Below are positions 1 through 5,052 of a stretch of 7,804 nt of DNA, piece after piece; position 1 is the first letter of the stretch, and every line of letters starts with the position of its first letter. The notes under the pieces were generated by a model. It saw nothing but the letters and a program-made list of their open reading frames with translations, searched no databases and had not been told where the DNA came from. The DNA is from Bacteroidota bacterium. GTDB taxonomy: Bacteria > Bacteroidota > Bacteroidia > Flavobacteriales > Flavobacteriaceae. Both the position numbers and the translations under genes were made by a program. The stretch is from the NCBI GenBank assembly GCA_009936675.1, contig JAACDY010000223.1, positions 1 through 7,804 on the forward strand, written 5' to 3'.

Positions 1-1
1 A

Positions 2-211
2 GGTCTAAGTTGCGATGAAATTAGAAAACTCCTAGATGTAAAAAGTGACAAATGCGATTCCGTGTGGCGGGGTCTGTTTGAAAAACTCGGAGCATCGAAT
101 CACTACACTGCTGTAAAAAAAGCATATCAAAAAAAATATCTCGATCACAAGGAACTTTCCTTGGAGGATATAAAATCATTTTCATTAGAGTTCGCCTATA
201 AAAATGTTTAA
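2..211 (+). CDS. LuxR/GerE-type helix-turn-helix protein, C-terminal fragment
   Basis: This is the tail of a gene whose start lies left of the window; 69 codons are visible, ending at TAA 209-211. The first 48 residues follow the GerE/LuxR DNA-binding pattern: GLSCDEIRKLLDVKS corresponds to the scaffold helix and turn, and LFEKLGASNHYTAVKKAYQK corresponds to the recognition helix end and the usual KLG.xxR.xAV.xA segment. The family normally binds DNA as the output domain of a response regulator or a stand-alone regulator; the sensory part is outside the window. The usual TV..H pair of the recognition helix reads DS..W here, so DNA contacts may differ. An alternative is another small HTH or SAM-like helical domain. 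There is no sign that it belongs to the cas9 locus other than adjacency. Confidence 0.55.
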   Translation, partial: GLSCDEIRKLLDVKSDKCDSVWRGLFEKLGASNHYTAVKKAYQKKYLDHKELSLEDIKSFSLEFAYKNV

Positions 212-230
212 AGGTTGAAAACTAATTATC

Positions 231-268
231 AAGATCCCAAACATTTGCTTTGGGTATTCTATGATCTT
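231..268 (+). terminator. Possible terminator of the upstream LuxR-type gene
   Basis: CCCAAA (236-241) and TTTGGG (249-254) form a 6-bp stem with a 7-nt loop, flanked by AAGAT (231-235) and ATCTT (264-268), which can extend it across a one-sided bulge. It begins 20 nt after the upstream stop codon. No clean T-run follows, only the T-rich CTTCTTTTGG, so it is a weak call. The same bases contain a candidate cas9 promoter. Confidence 0.3.
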
Positions 269-274
269 CTTTTG
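244..274 (+). promoter_or_regulatory. Candidate cas9 promoter (Bacteroidota type)
   Basis: TTTG at 244-247 (-33-like) is followed, after 19 nt, by TTCTTTTG at 267-274, which differs from the Bacteroidota -7 consensus TAnnTTTG only at the second base. Transcription would begin near 280, giving a leader of about 120 nt before the cas9 ATG. That leader would be antisense to the whole tracrRNA. The assignment rests on a short degenerate motif in AT-rich DNA. Confidence 0.3.
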
Positions 275-308
275 GATTTCCATTTTCAAATTGAAAAAGA
301 GCAATCAT

Positions 309-402
309 AAAAAATCCCACCGAAGCGGGATTTAAGATTTCATCTACGGCATTTAGCCTTATTGTGATAAGATTGAAACCCAAAGTTAAATAAACCCTGA
401 AA
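309..402 (-). ncRNA. tracrRNA of a type II-C CRISPR-Cas9 system
   Basis: Read on the minus strand, this stretch has the parts of a tracrRNA in order. The anti-repeat occupies about 390-361 (ending UUCAAUCUUAUCACAAU). Next is the AAUAAGGC segment also seen in Neisseria-type tracrRNAs (ACAAUAAGGC), forming the nexus-like hairpin GGC-UAAAU-GCC. A small stem AGAU-GAA-AUCU follows, and then a terminator hairpin with a U-run ending near 309. A promoter -7 match sits just upstream, placing the 5' end near 402 and the length near 94 nt. It lies immediately upstream of, and divergent from, cas9. Its role would be to pair with crRNA repeats and anchor the duplex in Cas9. The anti-repeat pairs extensively with the solitary repeat at 3911-3939. 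The exact 5' end is inferred. Confidence 0.85.
312..333 (-). terminator. Rho-independent terminator of the tracrRNA
   Basis: On the minus strand AAAUCCCGC-UUCG-GUGGGAUUU forms a 9-bp stem (one G.U pair) capped by a C(UUCG)G tetraloop, followed by six U (plus-strand A-run 309-314). On the plus strand the G.U pair becomes an A x C mismatch, the loop becomes CGAA, and no T-run of similar quality follows. The hairpin is therefore built for leftward transcription, which supports a minus-strand RNA gene here. Confidence 0.85.
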
Positions 403-404
403 AT

Positions 405-2333
405 ATGTCAAATTTACTAGGACTTTCTTTAGATGTTGGAGCCATAGGTTGGACCCTAATTGACAATGATTCTAAAAGGGTTAAAGATATGGGAACCTAC
501 GTTTTTCCTGTCGGTTCTGAGAATTATGGATCAGGATATAGGGAGGTTTCCAAAAATTCATTGCGGACTCAATACCGTTCCAAACGAATGGGATATAGTC
601 GCAAAAGTAGACGTAAGAAATTTCTGATAAAACTTCTGGTTGCTCACGGAATGTGTCCCTTAAAAAAGTCTCATATCCAAAAAGAGGCTTTCAAAACTTG
701 TTTTCAAAGAAAAGAGTTTATTGATTGGATGAAATTGAACCCCTATCACTTGAGGGCCAAAGCTGTCGATGAAGAAATTAGCCTGCATGAGTTGGGTCGG
801 ATTTATTATCACATACTAAAGAGAAGAGGATTTCCTTTTGGAAAGAGAAATACTAATTCTAAAACCAATACTTTGTTTACGGGAATCCCTCAATTTAATC
901 GGCTTGGGATTAAAGATTTAGAAAGAAAAATGGGTGAAGAAACTTTGGGTCAATACTTCAATTCACTTTTGCCTCCCGAAAATGTTTCGTACAAAAAGGA
1001 GAGAGAGAGAATCAGAAATAGATTTGTCAATAGGGAAATGTATATCGAAGAGGCTCACATCATTTGGAACAAACAAACTACTTTTCATAGCGAGTTGAAT
1101 GAAGAATTAAGAAATGAATTAATTGGTAATCCTGAGGTGAACTCTGTTACCAAAGGTGCTGTTTTTTTTCAAAAGCCGCTTCGCTCTCAAAAACACAAGG
1201 TTGGTAAATGTACATTCGAACCCAATAAATCCCGATGCGCTATTTCCAACCTTGTGTATCAAGATTTATTGGCTTACAAATGGATTAATACCATCAAAAA
1301 AGACGGAGGTTGCCTGTCCTACGAAGAAAGTGAAAAAATTTATCGTTTTTTCATGGCCAACAGCCGATTCAAGTTCAGGGAAATTAAGCAGTTACTTGAT
1401 GCAAGAAATTCACAGTTCAACAAAAAAAACAATGATGTCATTTATGGCTCTAGGCTAAACAGTAGACTTTCTGACGAAGATATTTTTGGTATGGACTGGT
1501 TCGATCTGCCTTTTTCCAAACGTAAAGACATTTGGCACGCATTGTACTTTTTTAGCAACAGTGATCGGTTGCAAACCCATGCACAACAAAAATGGGGTTT
1601 AGGAAACGTCGCTGCAGAGAAAATTGCAAAGGTGGAGGTGGATAAAAGATATGCCCCAATCAGTGAAAAAGCAGCCAAAAACATTCTTTATTTTCTCCAA
1701 AGAGGAGTGAGTTATCAACTTTCAGTTGTCCTAGGAGGTGTTAAAAACAGCTTGAGTAGTGTTTGGGATAACATCGAAGAGACCGACATTCAATTCATTA
1801 TTAATAAAGTTGTTAGCCTCTACAGACAAAATGTGAGAAATGGTTTTCTTACCAAACTCAAAGAATTTCTACTTGATGAAATGCAGTTTTCAGATTTTCA
1901 AATCAAGAAACTGTATGGCTTACAAGTTCAGAACTCTGATTTCACAATTCATAAAAAATTTCCTTTTGGAGCAAAAGAGGATAAAGAAATCAACGATTTT
2001 AAAAATCCACTTTTAAAGAACACCCTTTTTCAAGCCCGAAAAATCATCAATTCGGTTATCGATAAATATGGGGTCATTGATGAAATTAAGGTGGAACTTA
2101 ACACCAATCTTAAAACCAATAAATTTCAACGGTTTATCTATCGCTTGGACAAAAAAAGGGTAGCAAAAAATCGAAGCCGTTATTTCAGTAGAATTGGATC
2201 ATTGTCTGAGAATCTCACGGAACTCAACCTATTAAAAATGGAGTTGTGGGAGGAGTGTAGTGGAATTTGCCCATACAGCGGCGAACCCATACCGATGGAT
2301 ACCTTATTTACGGACAATATCAAGGTGGTGTAA
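405..2333 (+). CDS. cas9: Cas9-like protein, N-terminal part (RuvC-I, bridge helix, REC, RuvC-II, start of HNH)
   Basis: An ATG-started 642-aa product. RuvC-I is at 4-17 (LLGLSLDVGAIGW against the family's LGLDLGTNSIGW), with Ser8 in place of the catalytic Asp. VFPVGSEN..G (33-44) and an Arg/Lys-rich bridge helix (about 51-86, ending HGMCPL) are typical of Bacteroidota Cas9. REC follows with clear family motifs: LNPYHLRAKA (111-120), HILKRRGF (136-143), GQYFNSLLP, RIRNRF, the segment 258-278 including KPLRSQKH and GKCTFEPNKSRC, and KWGLG...AEKIAKV (396-410). RuvC-II is DEIKVELNTNLK (559-570) with Glu564 kept. HNH begins LWEECSGICPYSGEPI (614-629) and ends at V642 just before the catalytic His position. 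Alone it would contain the guide-binding lobe but lack RuvC-III, WED and PI, so a truncated protein should not recognise a PAM. No Shine-Dalgarno is seen. Confidence 0.93.
   Translation: MSNLLGLSLDVGAIGWTLIDNDSKRVKDMGTYVFPVGSENYGSGYREVSKNSLRTQYRSKRMGYSRKSRRKKFLIKLLVAHGMCPLKKSHIQKEAFKTCFQRKEFIDWMKLNPYHLRAKAVDEEISLHELGRIYYHILKRRGFPFGKRNTNSKTNTLFTGIPQFNRLGIKDLERKMGEETLGQYFNSLLPPENVSYKKERERIRNRFVNREMYIEEAHIIWNKQTTFHSELNEELRNELIGNPEVNSVTKGAVFFQKPLRSQKHKVGKCTFEPNKSRCAISNLVYQDLLAYKWINTIKKDGGCLSYEESEKIYRFFMANSRFKFREIKQLLDARNSQFNKKNNDVIYGSRLNSRLSDEDIFGMDWFDLPFSKRKDIWHALYFFSNSDRLQTHAQQKWGLGNVAAEKIAKVEVDKRYAPISEKAAKNILYFLQRGVSYQLSVVLGGVKNSLSSVWDNIEETDIQFIINKVVSLYRQNVRNGFLTKLKEFLLDEMQFSDFQIKKLYGLQVQNSDFTIHKKFPFGAKEDKEINDFKNPLLKNTLFQARKIINSVIDKYGVIDEIKVELNTNLKTNKFQRFIYRLDKKRVAKNRSRYFSRIGSLSENLTELNLLKMELWEECSGICPYSGEPIPMDTLFTDNIKVV
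409..416 (-). promoter_or_regulatory. -7 element of the tracrRNA promoter
   Basis: The minus strand reads TAAATTTG, an exact match to the Bacteroidota -7 consensus TAnnTTTG. It is spaced so that transcription would begin about 5-8 nt further, near 402, exactly where the anti-repeat begins. No clear -33 TTTG is seen upstream. The element lies inside codons 2-4 of cas9, so initiation of the tracrRNA and passage of cas9 transcription use the same bases. Confidence 0.55.
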
Positions 2334-3824
2334 ATTCATCCTTGGTCAAAGTCACTCAATGACAATTCTCTAAACAAAACACTGTGTTACAGTTACTTTG
2401 CTGAAAAATTGGATGAAAAATCACCCCATGATTTTTTTAGTGATGATCCCGAACAATGGGAAAAGGTAGTTGATCGAGCGGCAGATTTATTTTCCAATAG
2501 TATCAATTATCCCACCAACCAGAAAAAATTCAGAAAGTTTGTCAAAAGATACTACCGAAGAAATTACATCAAGAATCAATTGGATGATCCCAATTTTGTA
2601 TGCCGGGAAGTCGCATGTCTTTTGAGTAAGGTCTGTGTTAAGGTATCCATAGCAGCAGATTACACTACCGACCATCTGATTCATGCTTTTTCTTTAGATA
2701 AAATCATCGATTCCTCCAATGAGAAATTTAGGTATAAAGATCATAGAAATTACGGTCTCAAATCATATATAGTGGCCATAAGAGATTACGATTATCTGAT
2801 CGAATTGTCGAGTAGAAATAAATATTCCTCTCGAAAAAAAACTCCTCTTTTCCCTATTCCACACGATGATTTTAGAAATGAAGTGATTTATTTTCTTAAT
2901 TCCATGTTATTAGCCCATAAGAAACAGGATCGTTTTTATACCACCAAAAAAGTAAATTATAAATCTGGTGATATAACTATCAGCAACAGAGGTTTTGCCC
3001 CGAGAGGTTCTTTACATAAGGAATCCATTTACGGCAAACGAACACCGCCCAATCTCAAAACGGCCTATCATATTAGAAAGCCATTGGAGAGTATTAGAAC
3101 GATGGGACAAGTGGAAAAAATAGTTGACTTGAATGTGAAGAATGCCGTTCTTAAGGTTCTAAGAAATGCTAATCTTTCCGATGCTTATACTTTTTCACCT
3201 CAACAAGTTTTTTTTAAGAATTATGTCAATGGTTCCAAAAAGACCAAGGTATTCCTTCCCAATAAAAATGGTGATCCAGTTCCTGTAAAAAAGGTGAGAA
3301 TTCGGGAGGCACTTAACTCAGCCATAAAACTCAAAAACGATATCGATCAATATGTAAATTTGAGAAAAAACCATCATGTCTTGATCTACAGAGATGAGAA
3401 CCAAGATTTTAAAGAGGAGGTAGTAAGTTTTTGTGAGGCCATCAAAAGAAAGAAATCTGGTGCTCCGCTTTATCAATTGCCCAGTGAAGACTGCGAAATG
3501 GTCACTGCCCTTCATATCAATGATATGTTTTTAATGGGTGTTCATGATTTGAAGGAACCGGTTGAAGATCTGACCAAAGATATTTTAATGAAGCATTTGT
3601 ATAGAATTCAAAAATTGTCAAGTAACTTTTATGAATTTCGCCATGCATATAACAATCAGTTGGATGCAACGGATTATCCCAACTACATTAGAATCAATAA
3701 TTTTGGTTCTAAAAAAACTGGGTGGTCAACATATCAACCTCTCAAGGTTGAAATAAGTCCTATTGGAGATTTAACAATCGCCAAAGAAAAACATTTATCT
3801 AATACCCAAAAATTAATTTTATGA
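2334..3824 (+). CDS. cas9: Cas9-like protein, C-terminal part (rest of HNH, RuvC-III, WED/PI)
   Basis: This continues the cas9 frame directly after the TAA: IHPWSKSLNDNSLNKTLC matches the HNH segment that follows the family's (D/E)H, and A666 replaces the HNH Asn. RuvC-III carries QLDDPNFVCREV (the usual QLNDTRYISR) and KDHRNYGLKSYIVAI where the family has DHRHHAxDAxVxAL, so the His and Asp are Tyr783 and Lys786. The WED/PI region is strongly conserved: GSLHKESIYGKRTPP, AYHIRKPLESI, VFLPNKNGDPVPVKKVRIRE, NHHVLIYRDE, KHLYRIQKLSSNFYEFR, YIRINNFGSKKTGW and a final KVEISPIGDL. It has no ATG near its beginning; the first in-frame ATG is far downstream, inside the segment LNSMLLAHKK. Separate translation would need TTG (2409) or another weak codon, so readthrough, reinitiation or no translation are all possible. 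Confidence 0.88.
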   Translation: MHPWSKSLNDNSLNKTLCYSYFAEKLDEKSPHDFFSDDPEQWEKVVDRAADLFSNSINYPTNQKKFRKFVKRYYRRNYIKNQLDDPNFVCREVACLLSKVCVKVSIAADYTTDHLIHAFSLDKIIDSSNEKFRYKDHRNYGLKSYIVAIRDYDYLIELSSRNKYSSRKKTPLFPIPHDDFRNEVIYFLNSMLLAHKKQDRFYTTKKVNYKSGDITISNRGFAPRGSLHKESIYGKRTPPNLKTAYHIRKPLESIRTMGQVEKIVDLNVKNAVLKVLRNANLSDAYTFSPQQVFFKNYVNGSKKTKVFLPNKNGDPVPVKKVRIREALNSAIKLKNDIDQYVNLRKNHHVLIYRDENQDFKEEVVSFCEAIKRKKSGAPLYQLPSEDCEMVTALHINDMFLMGVHDLKEPVEDLTKDILMKHLYRIQKLSSNFYEFRHAYNNQLDATDYPNYIRINNFGSKKTGWSTYQPLKVEISPIGDLTIAKEKHLSNTQKLIL

Positions 3825-3850
3825 AGTGATCCCCCATAGCTTAAAGAATA

Positions 3851-3876
3851 GAGAATTAGGCAATGCCCTATTTCTC
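3851..3876. terminator. Hairpin after cas9; possible bidirectional terminator
   Basis: GAGAATTAGGC and GCCCTATTTCTC pair around an AAT loop (5 bp, one T x T mismatch, then TAGG/CCTA and GGC/GCC with one bulged C). No T-run follows on the plus strand; on the minus strand TATTCTTTAAG follows. It could end cas9 transcription, end the DUF456 transcript coming from the right, or be part of a structured RNA upstream of the solitary repeat. Confidence 0.4.
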
Positions 3877-3880
3877 CAAC

Positions 3881-3910
3881 AACATTACAATTTCATTAAA
3901 TAAATATAGT
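3881..3910 (+). other. Possible guide (spacer-like) segment before the solitary repeat
   Basis: These 30 nt between CTCCAAC and the GTTGTGG of the repeat occupy the place where a type II spacer would be, and 30 nt is the usual spacer length. The preceding CCAAC resembles a repeat 3' end, but a second repeat copy is not convincing. The segment is AT-rich and its PAM-proximal end reads AAATATAGT. No good target was found in the window. This is inference from position only. Confidence 0.3.
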
Positions 3911-3939
3911 GTTGTGGTTTGATTGAATTTTTAAAGTTA
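3911..3939 (+). CRISPR. Solitary degenerate CRISPR repeat (core)
   Basis: The core starts GTTGTGGTTTGATTGAA and ends AAAGTTA. It begins with the GTTGTG typical of type II-C repeats and aligns with the complement of the tracrRNA anti-repeat (361-388): 20 identical positions, five differences that are all G.U compatible, three U x U sites and one bulged U. As RNA this gives an 8-bp lower stem, a 2x2 UU/UU internal loop, a 7-bp upper stem, three U.G pairs and a 7-bp distal stem. A full II-C repeat of about 46-48 nt would reach about 3957, into the end of the DUF456 gene, but that part cannot be checked because there is no second copy. In crRNA orientation the guide would be the DNA just to its left. 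Confidence 0.7.
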
Positions 3940-3954
3940 GGGGGCACTCATAAA

Positions 3955-4452
3955 TTATAACAGTAAGCGATTTTCCCACAAAATTTTAAAGAAATAATAG
4001 CCGAACAGGACAGTTATTGAAAACTTTAGGAATACTCCAGTTAAAAAACCAATCAATGAGCCAGTGGCGGCTTTGACAGCGGTGCGTTTGTCATCGGGGT
4101 CATGAATCAGTTCTCCCACCAATGCACCCAAGAAAGTTCCCAAGAAAATCCCTAATGGCCCCAAAAATATTAATCCAGCTATCAATCCCACAGTAGCCCC
4201 AATAATACCTGATTTTGTTCCCCCAAATTTTTTGGCCCCAATAATCGGTATAAAGTAATCCAAAATAAAAACTCCAATGGAAATTGAAAGTGTAATGGCT
4301 AAAAAAGTAAAATCTGTTGACACAAAAGAAGTCTGATATAAAATTAATAAAGCCACCCAAGCAGTGATGGGGCCAGGGATGACCGGCACAAAACTTCCGA
4401 TTAGGCCGATAATAATGAGTAAAATTCCAATAATGATAAGTACTAAATCCAT
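3955..4452 (-). CDS. DUF456 family membrane protein
   Basis: A 165-aa very hydrophobic protein with no known biochemical role. The family pattern is clear: an N-terminal membrane helix (3-23) followed by the PVIPGP motif (23-28), further helices at about 29-43 and 48-71, then IGAKKFGGTKSGIIGATVGLIAG-type glycine-rich repeats (71-94) and GPLGIFLGTFLGALVGEL (98-115), with a last hydrophobic pair at about 127-157. The DPDDKRTA loop (118-125) is the only strongly charged part. The ATG is at 4450-4452 on the minus strand. It is divergent from the lipoprotein gene, and its 3' end abuts, and possibly overlaps, the outer part of the solitary CRISPR repeat. Membrane location is certain by composition; function is unknown. 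Confidence 0.85.
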   Translation of the reverse strand: MDLVLIIIGILLIIIGLIGSFVPVIPGPITAWVALLILYQTSFVSTDFTFLAITLSISIGVFILDYFIPIIGAKKFGGTKSGIIGATVGLIAGLIFLGPLGIFLGTFLGALVGELIHDPDDKRTAVKAATGSLIGFLTGVFLKFSITVLFGYYFFKILWENRLLL

Positions 4453-4527
4453 TTTTAAATTTGAGGTTTTCGATTTTTCTATTCTTAAAAATAAAAATGT
4501 TTAAATAATAAATAGTTTAAAAGTTCG

Positions 4528-4535
4528 TATTTTTA
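4528..4535 (+). promoter_or_regulatory. Candidate -7 element for the lipoprotein-ruvC-hemW unit
   Basis: TATTTTTA matches TAnnTTTG at five of six fixed positions and lies 22 nt before the lipoprotein ATG, in the 105-nt divergent spacer with the DUF456 gene. No -33 TTTG is evident. The spacer is very AT-rich, so chance matches are likely. Confidence 0.3.
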
Positions 4536-4557
4536 TGAATCCATTAAATCACACACC

Positions 4558-5052
4558 ATGGAAAGAAAAATATTTTTCAAACTATTCTTAATTCCTCTCT
4601 TAGTTTTTCAATTGACCTCATGTGACTTGTTCGAGTCGACAACTGTTTCCAGTAAGGAGATTAAAAAAGCGTCAAGTTGGACAAAAAAAGACCAAGCTCC
4701 CAGTTTTCCTGAGTGTGAATCTCTTGAAAAAGAAGATCAATTGGATTGTTTTCAAAATATCATTTCAGAACAATTGTTGATGTCTATTTTCGATGCGAAT
4801 TTTGTGGCTACTTTTCCACTGGACGAAAATATTATTTTAACACTAAAGGTCGACAAGAAAGGTGTTATTAGCTTGTTGGAGGCTGAGATTCCCAATAGCG
4901 TTTTGGAAGCATTGCTCGACTTAGAGACTACTTTAAATGATGCAGTCGCCAATTTACCTCAGGCACTTCCGGCAACCAAAACTAATGTAGGGGTCTATGT
5001 TGACACTCAGTTTACCCTACCGATACAAATCAGGGCTCAGCCCGTTGAATGA
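4558..5052 (+). CDS. Lipoprotein with TonB C-terminal-domain-like region
   Basis: A 164-aa protein, no named family assigned with certainty. Residues 1-21 are a type II signal peptide (MERK, hydrophobic core 5-19) with lipobox LTSC; Cys22 would be lipidated and the protein anchored in a membrane facing the periplasm or the surface. The mature part has the Bacteroidota motif PSFPECESL...DCF (48-65), which usually opens a TonB-type receiving domain, then LTLKVDKKGVI (94-104) and ALPATKTNVGVYVDTQFTLPIQI (136-158), resembling the TonB C-terminal beta strands (F.V...G.I, LP...P....G..V...F.LPI). There is no proline-rich linker and no N-terminal energy-coupling helix, so it is not a normal TonB. 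Its last codon overlaps the ruvC start (ATGA, 5049-5052), implying co-translation. Confidence 0.75.
   Translation: MERKIFFKLFLIPLLVFQLTSCDLFESTTVSSKEIKKASSWTKKDQAPSFPECESLEKEDQLDCFQNIISEQLLMSIFDANFVATFPLDENIILTLKVDKKGVISLLEAEIPNSVLEALLDLETTLNDAVANLPQALPATKTNVGVYVDTQFTLPIQIRAQPVE

Larger units (their letters stand above)
405..3824 (+). pseudogene. cas9: cas9 (type II-C, Bacteroidota), nuclease-dead, interrupted by one in-frame TAA
   Basis: This is the whole reading frame, 1139 codons plus the terminal TGA (3822-3824), with no frameshift and a single internal stop at codon 643 (2331-2333). Its length is within the usual range for small to mid-size II-C Cas9. Readable catalytic positions: RuvC-I Asp is S8, RuvC-II Glu is kept as E564, HNH D/E is V642, HNH His is the stop, HNH Asn is A666, RuvC-III His is Y783 and RuvC-III Asp is K786. 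Both nuclease centres would be inactive even if the stop were read through. Non-catalytic domains are well preserved. No cas1 or cas2 lies nearby. It is labelled pseudogene because of the stop; a functional split or readthrough protein cannot be excluded. The two halves are described separately. Confidence 0.85.
3825..3948 (+). other. Structured spacer enclosing the solitary CRISPR repeat
   Basis: No ORF of note lies here. AGTG-(AT)-CCCCC at 3825-3835 is the inverted complement of GGGGGCACT at 3940-3948, so a transcript could close a roughly 120-nt loop with a 9-bp stem carrying a 2-nt bulge. Inside are the hairpin at 3851-3876 and the core of the solitary repeat (3911-3939). The left arm starts at the base after the cas9 stop. 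Whether this forms in vivo is inference. Confidence 0.4.

Noticed and set aside
283..297. Near-palindrome TTTTCAA-A-TTGAAAA as a regulator operator
   Set aside because: It is A/T-only in most positions, occurs once, and has no partner site; it could be chance.
386..394. Shared TTAAATAAA between the tracrRNA region and the guide-like segment (3887-3905)
   Set aside because: Nine A/T bases are too simple in composition to count as a target or a repeat copy.
1156..1458. Other-frame and antisense ORFs within cas9, ruvC, hemW and the peptidase gene
   Set aside because: They overlap well-supported genes, have no recognisable domains and have compositions expected of shadow frames.
2767..2773. Target of the guide-like segment inside cas9 (shared ATATAGT)
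   Set aside because: Only seven AT-rich bases match and no extended pairing is present; such matches are expected by chance.
2409..3824. A separate TTG-started gene for the second Cas9 part
   Set aside because: Homology begins at 2334, directly after the TAA and before the TTG, and there is no promoter or ribosome-binding evidence at 2409. It is described as the continuation of the cas9 frame.
3833..3880. A second, strongly degenerate CRISPR repeat upstream of the guide-like segment
   Set aside because: It ends in CCAAC at the right distance and shares a TTAGG...CA segment, but it lacks the GTTGTGG start and the GATTGAA block; the similarity is no better than expected in AT-rich DNA.
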